Assembly (NCBI GenBank): GCA_049414205.1
Contig: JBMSGE010000001.1
Coordinates: forward strand, 53,382 to 117,381
DNA: 64,000 nucleotides
Source of the DNA: Nitrosomaritimum sp049414205
Lineage (GTDB): Archaea > Thermoproteota > Nitrososphaeria > Nitrososphaerales > Nitrosopumilaceae
Direction: 5' to 3'
In this document: one piece after another, positions 1 to 8,705 of the stretch
Layout: each line of letters opens with the position of its first letter
Numbering within the stretch: position 1 is the first letter of the stretch
Program-made: the position numbers and the translations under genes
The notes under the pieces: model-generated
What the model saw: the letters and a program-made list of their open reading frames with translations, nothing else
Databases searched by the model: none
What the model was told of the DNA's origin: nothing

Positions 1-1608
1 TTTGATAAAGAATTTGTAATAGTTGCTGAATTTTTTGGGGATGGAAATATTTTACTGTGTAATGAAGAAATGAAAATTCTAGCTCTACAACATTCTATTG
101 ATGTAAGACATAGAAAGCTAGGGGTGGGCATGAATTATGTAACTCCACCACAAAGTGGAATTGATATTTTTAATATACAAGAATCAGATTTTGCAGATCT
201 AAAAAGTACTGATTTAATTGCAGGTAAATGGCTAGGCAGAACTTTAGGCTTACCAAAAAAATATGTGGAAGGGATTTTTGTTACTGCACAAATTGATTCC
301 AAAAAAATTGGAAATGAGTTAAGTAGTGATGAAATAAAAAAAATTTTTCATACCACAAAAACAATTGTAACCAATGTAGTTACAGGTAATCATGAATCTG
401 TAATAATTCGTAATGATAAAACAGAGGTAATGCCAGTAAAACTAGACCAGTTAGCCGAGTGCTCATCTGTTAGTAGTTTCATGGAAGGATTAGACAAAGT
501 GTTTACAGAAAACATTGTAGAAAAAGGAAAAAGCCTTCAAACTGGCGAATCTGATAAGAAAATAAAACAACTTGAAACTCAGATATCTGAACAGGAAAAG
601 GCTATTGATACAGTCAAAGAAAAGTCAAAATACATCACAAATTTGGCAAATTCCCTTTATGAAATGGTGTCAAAGGGGATAATTTCAATTGAAGACAAAA
701 ATGCTGAGGAAATTTTGGCTCTAAATAATGCCAAATTATCAAAAGAAAAAGGAATTTCTCTTATTGTTATTAATGAAGAAAAAATAAAAATCAATCCTTC
801 TGCACCGCTGCAATCTATAGCATCTGTTTTGTTTAATGAAGCAAAACGACAATCAGGTGCTATAAAATCGATTGAACAGATCAAAGAAAAAACAAAGAAA
901 AAGCTTGAGAAATTAAAAACCAAATCAAATGCGGAACAAAATGAAATTTTAGTTGCAGAAGTAAGGAAAAAAAATTGGTATGAACGATACAGGTGGTTTT
1001 TTACTTCTGATGGAATGCTTGCCATAGGTGGTAGAGATGCTCCTTCTAATTCTGCTGTTGTAAGAAAACATCTTAAGAAAAATGATAAAATTTTTCATGG
1101 TGATATTTTTGGATCTCCTTTTTTTATTCTTAAAGATGCTGAAAAACCTACGAAAAAAAGTATGGATGAAGTTGCACATGCTACAGTTTGTTTTAGTAGA
1201 GCGTGGAGAGAAGGAATGCATGGGTTAAGTGCTTTTTGGGTTAATCCTGAGCAAGTAAAAAAATCAGCTCCAAGTGGACAATTTCTTCCTAAAGGATCAT
1301 TTACAATTGAAGGAAAAAGGAATTTTGTAAACATACCATCTCTTCGATTAGCTGTTGGTATTATTCCACAAGAAGATCATTACCTCTTGACATCAGGTCC
1401 GCCTGAAACAATTAAAAAAAATTCTTTATGTTATGCAATCATTGAACCTCATGGTTTGGATATGGTTGATGCTGCAAAGAAAATTAAAATGGAATTTTTA
1501 AAACTAGAAGAAGAGATAACAAAACCTATTAGCATTGATGATTTCGTCCGAGCTTTACCTGCAGGTCAAAGCCAAATCAAGGAAGTGAGTTATGGGGATG
1601 CAGTCTGA
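1..1608 (+). CDS. Rqc2/NEMF (NFACT) family protein, 5' end outside window
   Basis: This is the archaeal homologue of Rqc2/NEMF/RqcH, which binds stalled large ribosomal subunits and tRNA in ribosome quality control. The reading frame is open from base 1, and the first visible residues (AEFFGDGNILLCN) match the end of the NFACT-N domain, so the true start lies upstream; the ATG at 70 is internal. Two lysine/glutamate-rich coiled-coil stretches follow. An NFACT-R domain then carries WYERYRWFFTSDG and GGRDAPSNSAVV, and the C-terminal part resembles the family tail. The stop overlaps the next gene by 17 bases, so translation is probably coupled. Family assignment is firm; the role in peptide tailing is inferred from relatives. 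Confidence 0.93.
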   Translation, partial: FDKEFVIVAEFFGDGNILLCNEEMKILALQHSIDVRHRKLGVGMNYVTPPQSGIDIFNIQESDFADLKSTDLIAGKWLGRTLGLPKKYVEGIFVTAQIDSKKIGNELSSDEIKKIFHTTKTIVTNVVTGNHESVIIRNDKTEVMPVKLDQLAECSSVSSFMEGLDKVFTENIVEKGKSLQTGESDKKIKQLETQISEQEKAIDTVKEKSKYITNLANSLYEMVSKGIISIEDKNAEEILALNNAKLSKEKGISLIVINEEKIKINPSAPLQSIASVLFNEAKRQSGAIKSIEQIKEKTKKKLEKLKTKSNAEQNEILVAEVRKKNWYERYRWFFTSDGMLAIGGRDAPSNSAVVRKHLKKNDKIFHGDIFGSPFFILKDAEKPTKKSMDEVAHATVCFSRAWREGMHGLSAFWVNPEQVKKSAPSGQFLPKGSFTIEGKRNFVNIPSLRLAVGIIPQEDHYLLTSGPPETIKKNSLCYAIIEPHGLDMVDAAKKIKMEFLKLEEEITKPISIDDFVRALPAGQSQIKEVSYGDAV

Positions 1609-2089
1609 TAATGAAAAAAATCCAACATTTTTTGTTGATGCTATGCTCGGAAATATAGCTAAAAAATTACGATTAATGGGCTACGATTCCAAATATGAGG
1701 CCAATATTGGTGATGATGATTTGGTTAATTCAGCCCAAAAAGATCAAAGAGTAATAATTTCACGAGATGAAAACTTGATTAAGAAAGCCTCAAAGTTCGG
1801 CATAGAATCCATTTTTTTAGAAAATCAAGAAGAGATTAAACAATTTCATGAAATAATCAACAGATTAGGTTTGAAATCAATTGAGATTAATGGTGATAAG
1901 GCAAGATGCCCCTTATGTAATTCTGAAACAAATCCTGTAGAAAAATACAATATTTTAGATAAAATACCGACTAAAGTAATGGAACAAAATGAAAAATTTT
2001 GGGAATGTAAAAATTGTGGTAAAATTTTTTGGGAAGGCTCTCATATAACAAACCTGCAGAAATTCGTAAGTGAGTTAAATGAAAGATGA
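1592..2089 (+). CDS. Mut7-C RNase-domain protein with zinc ribbon
   Basis: The 165-residue protein has an N-terminal PIN-like Mut7-C domain (FFVDAMLGNIAKKLRLMGYD, then VIISRDENLI), whose conserved aspartates at the strand ends would bind metal. A C-terminal zinc ribbon follows with two CxxC knuckles (CPLC and CKNC). Members are predicted RNases or RNA-binding proteins; no substrate can be read from sequence. The gene overlaps both the Rqc2 gene before it and the AMMECR1 gene after it, so the three look like one operon, possibly linked to RNA or ribosome surveillance. The start ATG follows GGAAGTGAG, a plausible ribosome binding site. Confidence 0.85.
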   Translation: MGMQSDNEKNPTFFVDAMLGNIAKKLRLMGYDSKYEANIGDDDLVNSAQKDQRVIISRDENLIKKASKFGIESIFLENQEEIKQFHEIINRLGLKSIEINGDKARCPLCNSETNPVEKYNILDKIPTKVMEQNEKFWECKNCGKIFWEGSHITNLQKFVSELNER

Positions 2090-2696
2090 GATAGTAATTA
2101 CAGATAATGATGGACAGAATCTAGTAAAATCTGCAAGAAAAATTGTCACTGAATTTCTTAAAGATGGTACCAGGTTAAGTTTACCAAAGGATTTTCAAGA
2201 GAAGTTTTCATTCAAATCCGGAGTTTTTGTAACTTTGAACAATCCATTAGGATTACGTGGTTGTATAGGATATCCATTACCGGATAAAAAATTGTTTAAT
2301 GCTTTGGAGGATGCTTCAATTGCTGCAGCAACTGAAGATCCAAGATTTCCTTCTGTAAAATTTGAAGAATTAGATTCTATTACATTTGAAGTGACAGTTT
2401 TGACTCCACCTAAAAAAATTGAAGTTAATGAACCAAGTGAATACCCTTCAAAAATCCATGTAGGTCAAGATGGTTTGATTGTAAAATTCGGATATAATTC
2501 TGGTTTATTGTTACCACAAGTTCCAGTGGAATACGGATGGAATGAAAAAGAATTTCTCGAATACACCTGTGAAAAAGCAGGATTACCTAAGGAATATTGG
2601 AAGAAAAAAGAGATAGAGATTAAAAAATTTCAAGGTATCGTTTTCAAAGAAAAGGAGCCTTTGGGTGAAATTATTCAAGAAAAGTTATCGGATTAG
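2079..2696 (+). CDS. AMMECR1 domain protein
   Basis: The 205-residue protein has the diagnostic AMMECR1 motif LRGCIGYPLP near residues 58-67. The conserved stretch AATEDPRFPSV follows, then the second half of the fold with TFEVTVLTPP. The family occurs in all domains; in archaea it often sits near MEMO-like or radical-SAM genes, but its biochemical role is unsettled. The start overlaps the Mut7-C gene by 11 bases. The end overlaps the convergent phosphomevalonate dehydratase small-subunit gene by 26 bases. Length is normal for the family. Confidence 0.9.
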   Translation: MKDEIVITDNDGQNLVKSARKIVTEFLKDGTRLSLPKDFQEKFSFKSGVFVTLNNPLGLRGCIGYPLPDKKLFNALEDASIAAATEDPRFPSVKFEELDSITFEVTVLTPPKKIEVNEPSEYPSKIHVGQDGLIVKFGYNSGLLLPQVPVEYGWNEKEFLEYTCEKAGLPKEYWKKKEIEIKKFQGIVFKEKEPLGEIIQEKLSD

Positions 2697-3063
2697 ACGA
2701 TTCAGTATCCAACATTATTTCCATTCCATTTTCAAGGGAAGAGAATTCTTCATCTGTTACTGTTACTAAAGGAATGTTTGCAAGAGCACATCCTGTGGCA
2801 ACAGTAAGATCTACTTTTTGACAAATCATGGCAAGTGGTGCAGAATTATTGGATTTAATGGAGTAAATTGTGTAGGCTCCAACACTACTTCCAACTCCCG
2901 AAGGAAATACTAGGATAGAGTCCTTAAGTGATTTTTGAAACAAATCATGATGTTGATCGCTAATAATTGAGGTTTTTTTGTCTACTGATCCGAGGAAGTT
3001 AATGGGATTTTCTGATTTGAGAACTTTACCTTGAGTTTTACCTTTTACTAGAATTTTTTTCAT
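2671..3063 (-). CDS. Phosphomevalonate dehydratase small subunit (aconitase X swivel, DUF126)
   Basis: The 130-residue DUF126 protein is the swivel domain of aconitase X. Its hallmark FPSGVGSSVGAYTIYS loop is present near residues 53-68. In Aeropyrum pernix the paired large and small subunits dehydrate 5-phosphomevalonate to trans-anhydromevalonate 5-phosphate in the archaeal mevalonate pathway. The start overlaps the end of the large-subunit gene by 4 bases, so the two are co-translated. Assignment to mevalonate rather than hydroxyproline metabolism rests on the archaeal two-gene form and on the need for isoprenoid lipids; GGGP synthase lies in this window at 51430. Confidence 0.88.
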   Translation of the reverse strand: MKKILVKGKTQGKVLKSENPINFLGSVDKKTSIISDQHHDLFQKSLKDSILVFPSGVGSSVGAYTIYSIKSNNSAPLAMICQKVDLTVATGCALANIPLVTVTDEEFSSLENGMEIMLDTESSNPITFLE

Positions 3064-4214
3064 TTAGTTTCATCTTCAATTATTTCAGATAATGATTTTA
3101 GGTTGACATCTACGCCGTTTGAATTTTTGAGATAATATGCCCCCTTGATACTGTTTGTTGTAACAGCATCAACTTCATCTTTTTTAATTAAAGGAGTTAA
3201 GCAAGTACAACAGTCAGAAAGAATTTCACATCCTGCTCTTTCCAGTTCATTTGTATGTCCTAATTTTGTTGCCTGCTCTTTTACTGCTCTAGGACAAAAT
3301 ATCATGCAGCGTTTCTTAAATGAACGTCCCTTTAGTTTAGTGGTTAGATCAGAAATTTCTTCTAATCCCAATTGAGGACTACCAAGTGTGATAAGATCAC
3401 CTTTTTCTGCCGTGTTTAATTGATCATAAACTTCTTTCATTTCTTTTTCATCAAAATCAATAACTTCAGATTCAGAATCATCCTCATCAAAATTGAATTT
3501 TGCGCAAGTTCCAGATGTACCCATTCCACCACAAAGTGATTTACAGCTACGGCGATCCATTTGTCCAATACCAGAAATATTTACTGATTCATTTCCAACT
3601 TTGCCTGCAAAAAATCCTAACATGCCATAAGTAAGTTCATTTGGATTCTCAACTTTCATCCTGATGGTAAGTTTTGATGATTCTTCCTTTCGGAGTGAGG
3701 AATATGGGCTCTTACCGGTTAAGGCACTAGCAAGTGCGCTAAATGCACTTTCTTTGTTAGTTTTCAAATTATCAAAAGAATTGGCATGAATTGCAGCATT
3801 ACTTTCGGCAAAAGATACTTGGGTACCTCCTGTTGGAATATCAAAAATTTCATACGGAATACAGGAAAATGACGGAATTACACCCATGTTTTCATAGGAT
3901 TGTTTTATGGAAAGCTGCTTTGAAATAAAATTATCATCTAAATTATAATTTGAGACATTGTCAATATCAAATCCCATTGGATTAAGACTGGTTTTTACCT
4001 TTACACGGGCATCTTTGCTGATACTTGAGAGGAATTCCTCACCGGCATCCCCTATTGTGTTATAATTGACTCCAGAAAGGTGGGCCCATTCTATTGGGAT
4101 TAGTTTTTCAGCATCGGTAGCTTCTCCTGTGGCAACTAAAATTCTGTATGCCATTTGCATTATTTCGCCTTGTTCTCCTTTTAGGGCAGATTCTTCTTCT
4201 CTTGTTAACTCCAT
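3060..4214 (-). CDS. Phosphomevalonate dehydratase large subunit (aconitase X catalytic, DUF521)
   Basis: The 384-residue protein is the catalytic aconitase X domain. It opens with LTREEESALKGEQGEIMQMA, has the substrate-loop segment SFAESNAAIHANS in the middle, and has several cysteines that could hold the Fe-S cluster (RRSCKSLCGG, MIFCPRA, CCTCLTPL). It works with the DUF126 subunit encoded immediately downstream (4-base overlap). Known chemistry in archaea is phosphomevalonate dehydration. The gene is divergent from nth, with only about 30 bases between the starts, so promoters must be compact or overlap. Confidence 0.88.
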   Translation of the reverse strand: MELTREEESALKGEQGEIMQMAYRILVATGEATDAEKLIPIEWAHLSGVNYNTIGDAGEEFLSSISKDARVKVKTSLNPMGFDIDNVSNYNLDDNFISKQLSIKQSYENMGVIPSFSCIPYEIFDIPTGGTQVSFAESNAAIHANSFDNLKTNKESAFSALASALTGKSPYSSLRKEESSKLTIRMKVENPNELTYGMLGFFAGKVGNESVNISGIGQMDRRSCKSLCGGMGTSGTCAKFNFDEDDSESEVIDFDEKEMKEVYDQLNTAEKGDLITLGSPQLGLEEISDLTTKLKGRSFKKRCMIFCPRAVKEQATKLGHTNELERAGCEILSDCCTCLTPLIKKDEVDAVTTNSIKGAYYLKNSNGVDVNLKSLSEIIEDETK

Positions 4215-4245
4215 AAGGTTTGATTGGTTATTACAGATATAATAC

Positions 4246-4923
4246 TTGTACGTAAAAAATCAATTAGAAATGAAACGGCTCTTGCAAGGGATGATGAAAA
4301 CTATGAATTCAGTCAAGCCTCCAAGGATGACAGCTCTAAGAGAACTTCACGAAGCTGAAACTGGTGGGCCTTTTAGTATTCTTATTGGAACAATTTTGTC
4401 TGCACGAACGAAAGATGAAAGCACCACTAAAGTTGTTAAAGTATTATTTTCTAAATATAAAAATTCTAAAGATTTGGCAAATGCCGAATTAAAGGACGTT
4501 GAAAAAATAATCAAATCAATTGGATTCTATCATGTTAAAGCCAAAAGGATTATTGAGGTAGCAAAAATCATTGATTCTAAATATCAAGGAAAAGTTCCTG
4601 ATAATCTTGAAAAATTAGTTGATCTTCCAGGAGTGGGGAGAAAAACTGCAAATTGTGTACTAGTTTATGCTTTTGATAAACCTGCAATACCTGTTGACAT
4701 TCATGTTCATAGAATATCAAATAGACTAGGATTGGTAGAAACTAAAACCCCAGAGGAAACAGAAATGGAGTTGATGAAGAAAATTCCTAAAAAATTTTGG
4801 CTTGAAATAAATGACACATTTGTAATGTATGGACAAAATATTTGCAAGCCTATATCTCCTATGTGTGATGTTTGCAAAATTAAAAAAAACTGTAAATATT
4901 ATAAAACTAAGAACGTCTCTTAG
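4246..4923 (+). CDS. nth: Endonuclease III (DNA glycosylase/AP lyase)
   Basis: This is an HhH-GPD base-excision repair enzyme that removes oxidised pyrimidines and cleaves the abasic site. The helix-hairpin-helix LPGVGRKTANCV carries catalytic Lys about residue 133, and VPVDIHVHRISNRL carries the catalytic Asp about 151. The C-terminal [4Fe-4S] loop has the canonical spacing C-x6-C-x2-C-x5-C. The first in-frame start is TTG at 4246; ATG at 4270 (MKRLLQ) gives a length closer to bacterial Nth and may be the real start. The gene converges on a membrane protein gene and overlaps it by 17 bases. Confidence 0.93.
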   Translation: MYVKNQLEMKRLLQGMMKTMNSVKPPRMTALRELHEAETGGPFSILIGTILSARTKDESTTKVVKVLFSKYKNSKDLANAELKDVEKIIKSIGFYHVKAKRIIEVAKIIDSKYQGKVPDNLEKLVDLPGVGRKTANCVLVYAFDKPAIPVDIHVHRISNRLGLVETKTPEETEMELMKKIPKKFWLEINDTFVMYGQNICKPISPMCDVCKIKKNCKYYKTKNVS

Positions 4924-5584
4924 TCAAGTACAAAACACCAACTAGGGTTCCTATTCCTGCTGCAAGGAAAAATGGAAATAGAGCGAATACATTTTGTGAA
5001 GGATCACCAGAAAGGAATTCAACTATCATACTACCAGATTTTACAGCAGAAGGGTCCGTTGAGCCTTCCATTCCATGAACTGAGTAAGAACCAATCTCAA
5101 ATGAGCCAATATTGAGGCTAGATACGGTAATCCTTGCTCCATTGTTTACTGTTAATCCTCCTCTTTCTGTATATGAAAGAGCAATTTTAGCTTCAGGATA
5201 CCAGCCACGATCAAGATCTCTCTGTACCACTACGTATCCTTCTTTCTCAGTATCTACTGCAACCCAAAATTTTTCATCAGGAGGTGCACCCATTCCTACT
5301 TCGATAAATTTATCAGAATTTTTATCATAAATTTTCAAAACTGCATTACCATCAGGATTTGCATATTCAAGGTTGTTATCGATTGTAATATTCCAACTAA
5401 TGGCATGACTTTCTTCTAAATCAAGGACTACAGCCTCACGGGAGATGGTGTTAAAATTCTGAAATGGAATTTCTATAGTATTAATGATAATTGATGGATT
5501 TTTAACATCTTCTTGTGCAAAGGCAGGAGTAAGAAATCCTGAGAAGATAATAATTGCAATTAGATATCTCATAAATAAGATCAA
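4907..5584 (-). CDS. Secreted, C-terminally membrane-anchored protein of unknown function
   Basis: The 225-residue protein has a signal peptide (about 1-24, ending FLTPAFAQ), a predicted beta-rich outer domain, and a C-terminal hydrophobic helix (FPFFLAAGIGTLVGVLYL) followed by KRRS, a stop-transfer signal. This places the main domain outside the cell. No enzyme motif is recognised. The Met at residue 5 (MRYLIAI) would make a tidier signal peptide than the first. It is probably a lineage-specific surface protein. The 3' end overlaps nth by 17 bases. Confidence 0.7.
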   Translation of the reverse strand: MILFMRYLIAIIIFSGFLTPAFAQEDVKNPSIIINTIEIPFQNFNTISREAVVLDLEESHAISWNITIDNNLEYANPDGNAVLKIYDKNSDKFIEVGMGAPPDEKFWVAVDTEKEGYVVVQRDLDRGWYPEAKIALSYTERGGLTVNNGARITVSSLNIGSFEIGSYSVHGMEGSTDPSAVKSGSMIVEFLSGDPSQNVFALFPFFLAAGIGTLVGVLYLTKRRS

Positions 5585-5602
5585 TATTGATTGAATAAAT
5601 AT

Positions 5603-6739
5603 CTAGTCAACAAATGGATGTGAATAATCCAAAATTACCTTTGCTACTTCGGGTCTTAAGATAAATTCTGATGGTGCCTGACCATTTTGGATCATTTCTC
5701 TTAATGCAGTTCCACTAATTTGCTCTTTTGAATCGTCATCATGAGGACAAGCCTTTGGATTTGTATATGTAAGACATTTTTTACAATAGAAAAAGGCCGG
5801 GAAAAATACTGGTTGTATCTCTAATTCAGGATAATCATCAAATATTTTTTGAGCTGCAAAAGGATCATAGAACTTTCCAACTCCTGCATGATCTCTACCA
5901 ATAATGATGTGAGTACATCCATAATTTTGTCTCATTATTGCATGATGTATGGCTTCTTTGGGACCTGCATATTTCATTTCTGTATGCAGTGTTCCTAGTT
6001 TACACCTATTTTCAGGATAATAGTTTTGAATCATAGTTTCATAGCACTTTATGATTACTTCATCAACAAAGTCACCAGATTTTTTCTTACCAATGATTGG
6101 GTTTACAAATACTCCATCTCTTGTTGTGATTGATGTTTTCTGTAACATCTCATGAGCAACATGAGGAGGGTTTCTTGTTTGAAATGCACAGATTGTTTTC
6201 CATCCAGCCTGTGAAAATGATTCTCTAGTTTGTAAGGGAGTTAATCTATTTTTTCTAATTTCTGTGTCCTCTGGTCTTTGGATATAATCAATTTTGCCTC
6301 CAACAAGAAAATCTTTCATGGCCATAGTTTTTGCCACACCTGGATGGGAGGTATCATTTGTGCCATAAACTCCATTTGCAGTTTTTTCTTTATCAAAAGC
6401 AAAAATTTCTTCTACATGTAAAACTGCAACGCCTAATCCCTGATGATTTTTTAATAGAACGTCTCCTTCTTCTTTCATTTTATTTGCAGTTGATTCATCT
6501 ACATCCAAAACTATAGGAATTGTCCATGCTAAACCATTTGCCAATCTTCCTTTTGATACTACAGTTTCAAAATCCTGTTGTCCCAAAAATCCTTCTAAAG
6601 GACTAAAAATTCCATCAGCAATATTTTCAACATCATTTGCAAGATCTTCTGTTATCGAAATTGAATACATTCCAGAGGCATCAATTTTGTTTATTCTATT
6701 AATCAGAACTCCACCATGGGGTTTAATCTGGTCACTCAT
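5603..6739 (-). CDS. sat: Sulfate adenylyltransferase (ATP sulfurylase)
   Basis: The 378-residue enzyme makes adenylylsulfate (APS) from sulfate and ATP. The nucleotide-binding motif FQTRNPPHVAHE is present around residues 186-197, IIGRDHAGVGKFYDP follows, and a zinc-type cluster CKKCLTYTNPKACPHD precedes the family end SGTALREMI. It starts 2 bases after the stop of the APS reductase gene, so the two form an operon that carries sulfate to sulfite. Length is normal for the archaeal and bacterial homo-oligomeric form. Confidence 0.95.
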   Translation of the reverse strand: MSDQIKPHGGVLINRINKIDASGMYSISITEDLANDVENIADGIFSPLEGFLGQQDFETVVSKGRLANGLAWTIPIVLDVDESTANKMKEEGDVLLKNHQGLGVAVLHVEEIFAFDKEKTANGVYGTNDTSHPGVAKTMAMKDFLVGGKIDYIQRPEDTEIRKNRLTPLQTRESFSQAGWKTICAFQTRNPPHVAHEMLQKTSITTRDGVFVNPIIGKKKSGDFVDEVIIKCYETMIQNYYPENRCKLGTLHTEMKYAGPKEAIHHAIMRQNYGCTHIIIGRDHAGVGKFYDPFAAQKIFDDYPELEIQPVFFPAFFYCKKCLTYTNPKACPHDDDSKEQISGTALREMIQNGQAPSEFILRPEVAKVILDYSHPFVD

Positions 6740-6741
6740 GA

Positions 6742-7461
6742 TTATACTCCCTCAGGCATGTGTAATCCACATTCTTTTGATTCATCATTTTCCCACCACC
6801 AACGACCCGCTCTTAAATCTTCACCTTCGTTAATGGCTCTAGTACATGGTTCACATCCAATACTTGGATATCCTTTGTCAAGGAGTGAGTGATAAGGTAC
6901 ATTGTTTTCTTTGATATACTTCCAAACTTGGTCCCAATTCCAGTCAAGTAATGGGTTAACTTTCACTATTCCATCATATTTTTCGTCAATTTCAAGCATT
7001 TTTGCATTTTCTCGAGTAGATGTTTGATCTCTTCTAATTCCAGTAATCCAACCATCTAAAGTAGAAAGCATACTTCGAAGTGGTTTGACTTTTCTAATTC
7101 CACAACAAAGTCTCCGGTTTTCAATAGTATCATAAAATAGGTTAATTCCTTTTGATTCGACCATCTCTTTTACTTCTTGTGCATCAGGAAACATTACCTC
7201 AAAGTTAACGTTATATTTTTTTGAAAGTCTATCCATAACATCATAGGTTTCTTCTGGTAATCTTCCAGTATCCAATGTGAAAAATCGAAATTTGGGATTA
7301 ATTTTTGTCATCATATCAATCAACAAAGAGTCTTCAGCACCAAAGCTTGATGCTTTAGCAACTTTAGGATGTAAATTCTCAGATGCCCAGTTCAAAGCAT
7401 CTTGAGCCGTTTTTAGATTAAGATTAATTTCGTCAAGCTCTTTTTGAGTAAATTTAGGCAT
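6742..7461 (-). CDS. cysH: APS reductase (phosphoadenylylsulfate reductase family)
   Basis: The 239-residue protein is an assimilatory adenylylsulfate reductase. The PP-loop region SSFGAEDSLLIDMM lies near the N-terminus. CCGIRKVKPL and GCEPC supply the four cysteines of the [4Fe-4S] cluster that marks APS-type rather than PAPS-type reductases. The C-terminal ECGLH holds the catalytic cysteine. It is first in an operon with sat. Because this form uses APS directly, the APS kinase at 24482 is probably not needed for reduction. Confidence 0.93.
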   Translation of the reverse strand: MPKFTQKELDEINLNLKTAQDALNWASENLHPKVAKASSFGAEDSLLIDMMTKINPKFRFFTLDTGRLPEETYDVMDRLSKKYNVNFEVMFPDAQEVKEMVESKGINLFYDTIENRRLCCGIRKVKPLRSMLSTLDGWITGIRRDQTSTRENAKMLEIDEKYDGIVKVNPLLDWNWDQVWKYIKENNVPYHSLLDKGYPSIGCEPCTRAINEGEDLRAGRWWWENDESKECGLHMPEGV

Positions 7462-7515
7462 AGTTAGTTTCGGTGCTAGTTGTTTTATATTGATTACCCG
7501 ATTTTTTATCCTAAA

Positions 7516-7522
7516 TTATAAA
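7516..7522 (+). promoter_or_regulatory. TATA box of the ThiI-like gene
   Basis: TTATAAA lies 30 bases upstream of the ATG at 7547. That spacing puts transcription start at or next to the ATG (leaderless) and argues against the upstream in-frame TTG at 7490. Confidence 0.55.
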
Positions 7523-7546
7523 CAAGTAATTTTCAAAATAAAAAAG

Positions 7547-8674
7547 ATGAATGAAGTATCCTATGTCGTAGTCTTTCCAACAATATTCTCCAAAAATAAA
7601 ATTCCTCATCTGATTTCAAATATTAAAAAAATTTTAAAAATTAGGAATCAAGAATTCAAATCCATAAAACGTGATGGCGATGTAATTTTAGTAAATTCAG
7701 GAGATCCTGTTTTTTCATCTTCGGCCATAAATTTACTATTTGGAATTGAAAAAGTAGCAATTGCCAGACAAGTTAGAAACGACTTCAAGACAATTGTTTC
7801 GGAAATTACTACTATAGGAGGAAATTTGTTGTTGAAGGGAGAAAAATTTTTAGTGAAAGTAGAGGGTTCTGCAAAAGGATTTTTTACAAAGGACATTGAA
7901 ATCGCCGCCACTTCATCTATAATTGACAAGAAATCTAGTTTGGGGGCAAGACCAGGAACAGATGAAGATTACGATAAATTACTTTATACATATTTGACCA
8001 AAAATAATGCATACATCTGTATTTTTACTGACAAAGGGCATGGAGGAATACCCTTCAGTTCTCCAAAACAAAATACCATCTGTAGTGTTTATGATGAAAT
8101 ATCTGCCATATCATGTTATGAAACCATAAAACAAGGCTATGACACAAAAATCATAATTTGCTATAGAAAAAAATCCGAATTAATGGATTTGGTTAAAACA
8201 ATTAATCAAATTATTCCAAGAACACTAAAAGAAAAAATGGAGTTGGATTTTTTTGAAATAAAACTAAATTCTACAGGTACAAAGAATTACAATATTTTCC
8301 TTAATACCATAACTGAGATAATGCTTCATGAAGCTAAAGAAAATAGTTTGACGTATGTTTCATTAGGGTTTTCACCATTAATATTTTCTCAAAATATTTC
8401 AGAATCTTCCATGAAGAATATTTTCCAAAATAATAAACTACCATTAATGCCTCTAAGTGGTGTAGGTACTGAGTTATTTGATGATGCAAGAGAAATTGGA
8501 TTAGAAACACAGATTCCAAAAATGAATAAAATCATTAAATTAGATTTTAAAGAAACCCCTAAAATCTCTGAAAAAGATGTAAAATCCGTTCTGAAAACCA
8601 AAAAAACGGTAAACGTAACCGTAGGACCAAATAATGTTCACGATATTTTAGATTCTTTAGAAGAAAATCACTGA
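7547..8674 (+). CDS. ThiI-like protein with degenerate PP-loop
   Basis: The layout follows tRNA 4-thiouridine synthase/ThiI. An N-terminal ferredoxin-like region precedes a THUMP domain (KFLVKVEGSAKGFFTKDIE), then an adenylation-type domain, and the family segment PLMPLSGVGTELFDDAREIG, which matches the RPLIGxxKEEI block. The ATP-binding SGGxDS PP-loop is replaced by DKGHGGIPFSSP, so normal adenylation chemistry looks lost or changed. No rhodanese domain is present. Start ATG 7547 (MNEVSYVVV) is chosen over TTG 7490 because a TATA box sits 30 bases upstream of it. The function could be tRNA binding without thiolation, or a changed reaction. Confidence 0.7.
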   Translation: MNEVSYVVVFPTIFSKNKIPHLISNIKKILKIRNQEFKSIKRDGDVILVNSGDPVFSSSAINLLFGIEKVAIARQVRNDFKTIVSEITTIGGNLLLKGEKFLVKVEGSAKGFFTKDIEIAATSSIIDKKSSLGARPGTDEDYDKLLYTYLTKNNAYICIFTDKGHGGIPFSSPKQNTICSVYDEISAISCYETIKQGYDTKIIICYRKKSELMDLVKTINQIIPRTLKEKMELDFFEIKLNSTGTKNYNIFLNTITEIMLHEAKENSLTYVSLGFSPLIFSQNISESSMKNIFQNNKLPLMPLSGVGTELFDDAREIGLETQIPKMNKIIKLDFKETPKISEKDVKSVLKTKKTVNVTVGPNNVHDILDSLEENH

Positions 8675-8705
8675 GAATTTAAACGGCATTACAAGATTTC
8701 TTTAC

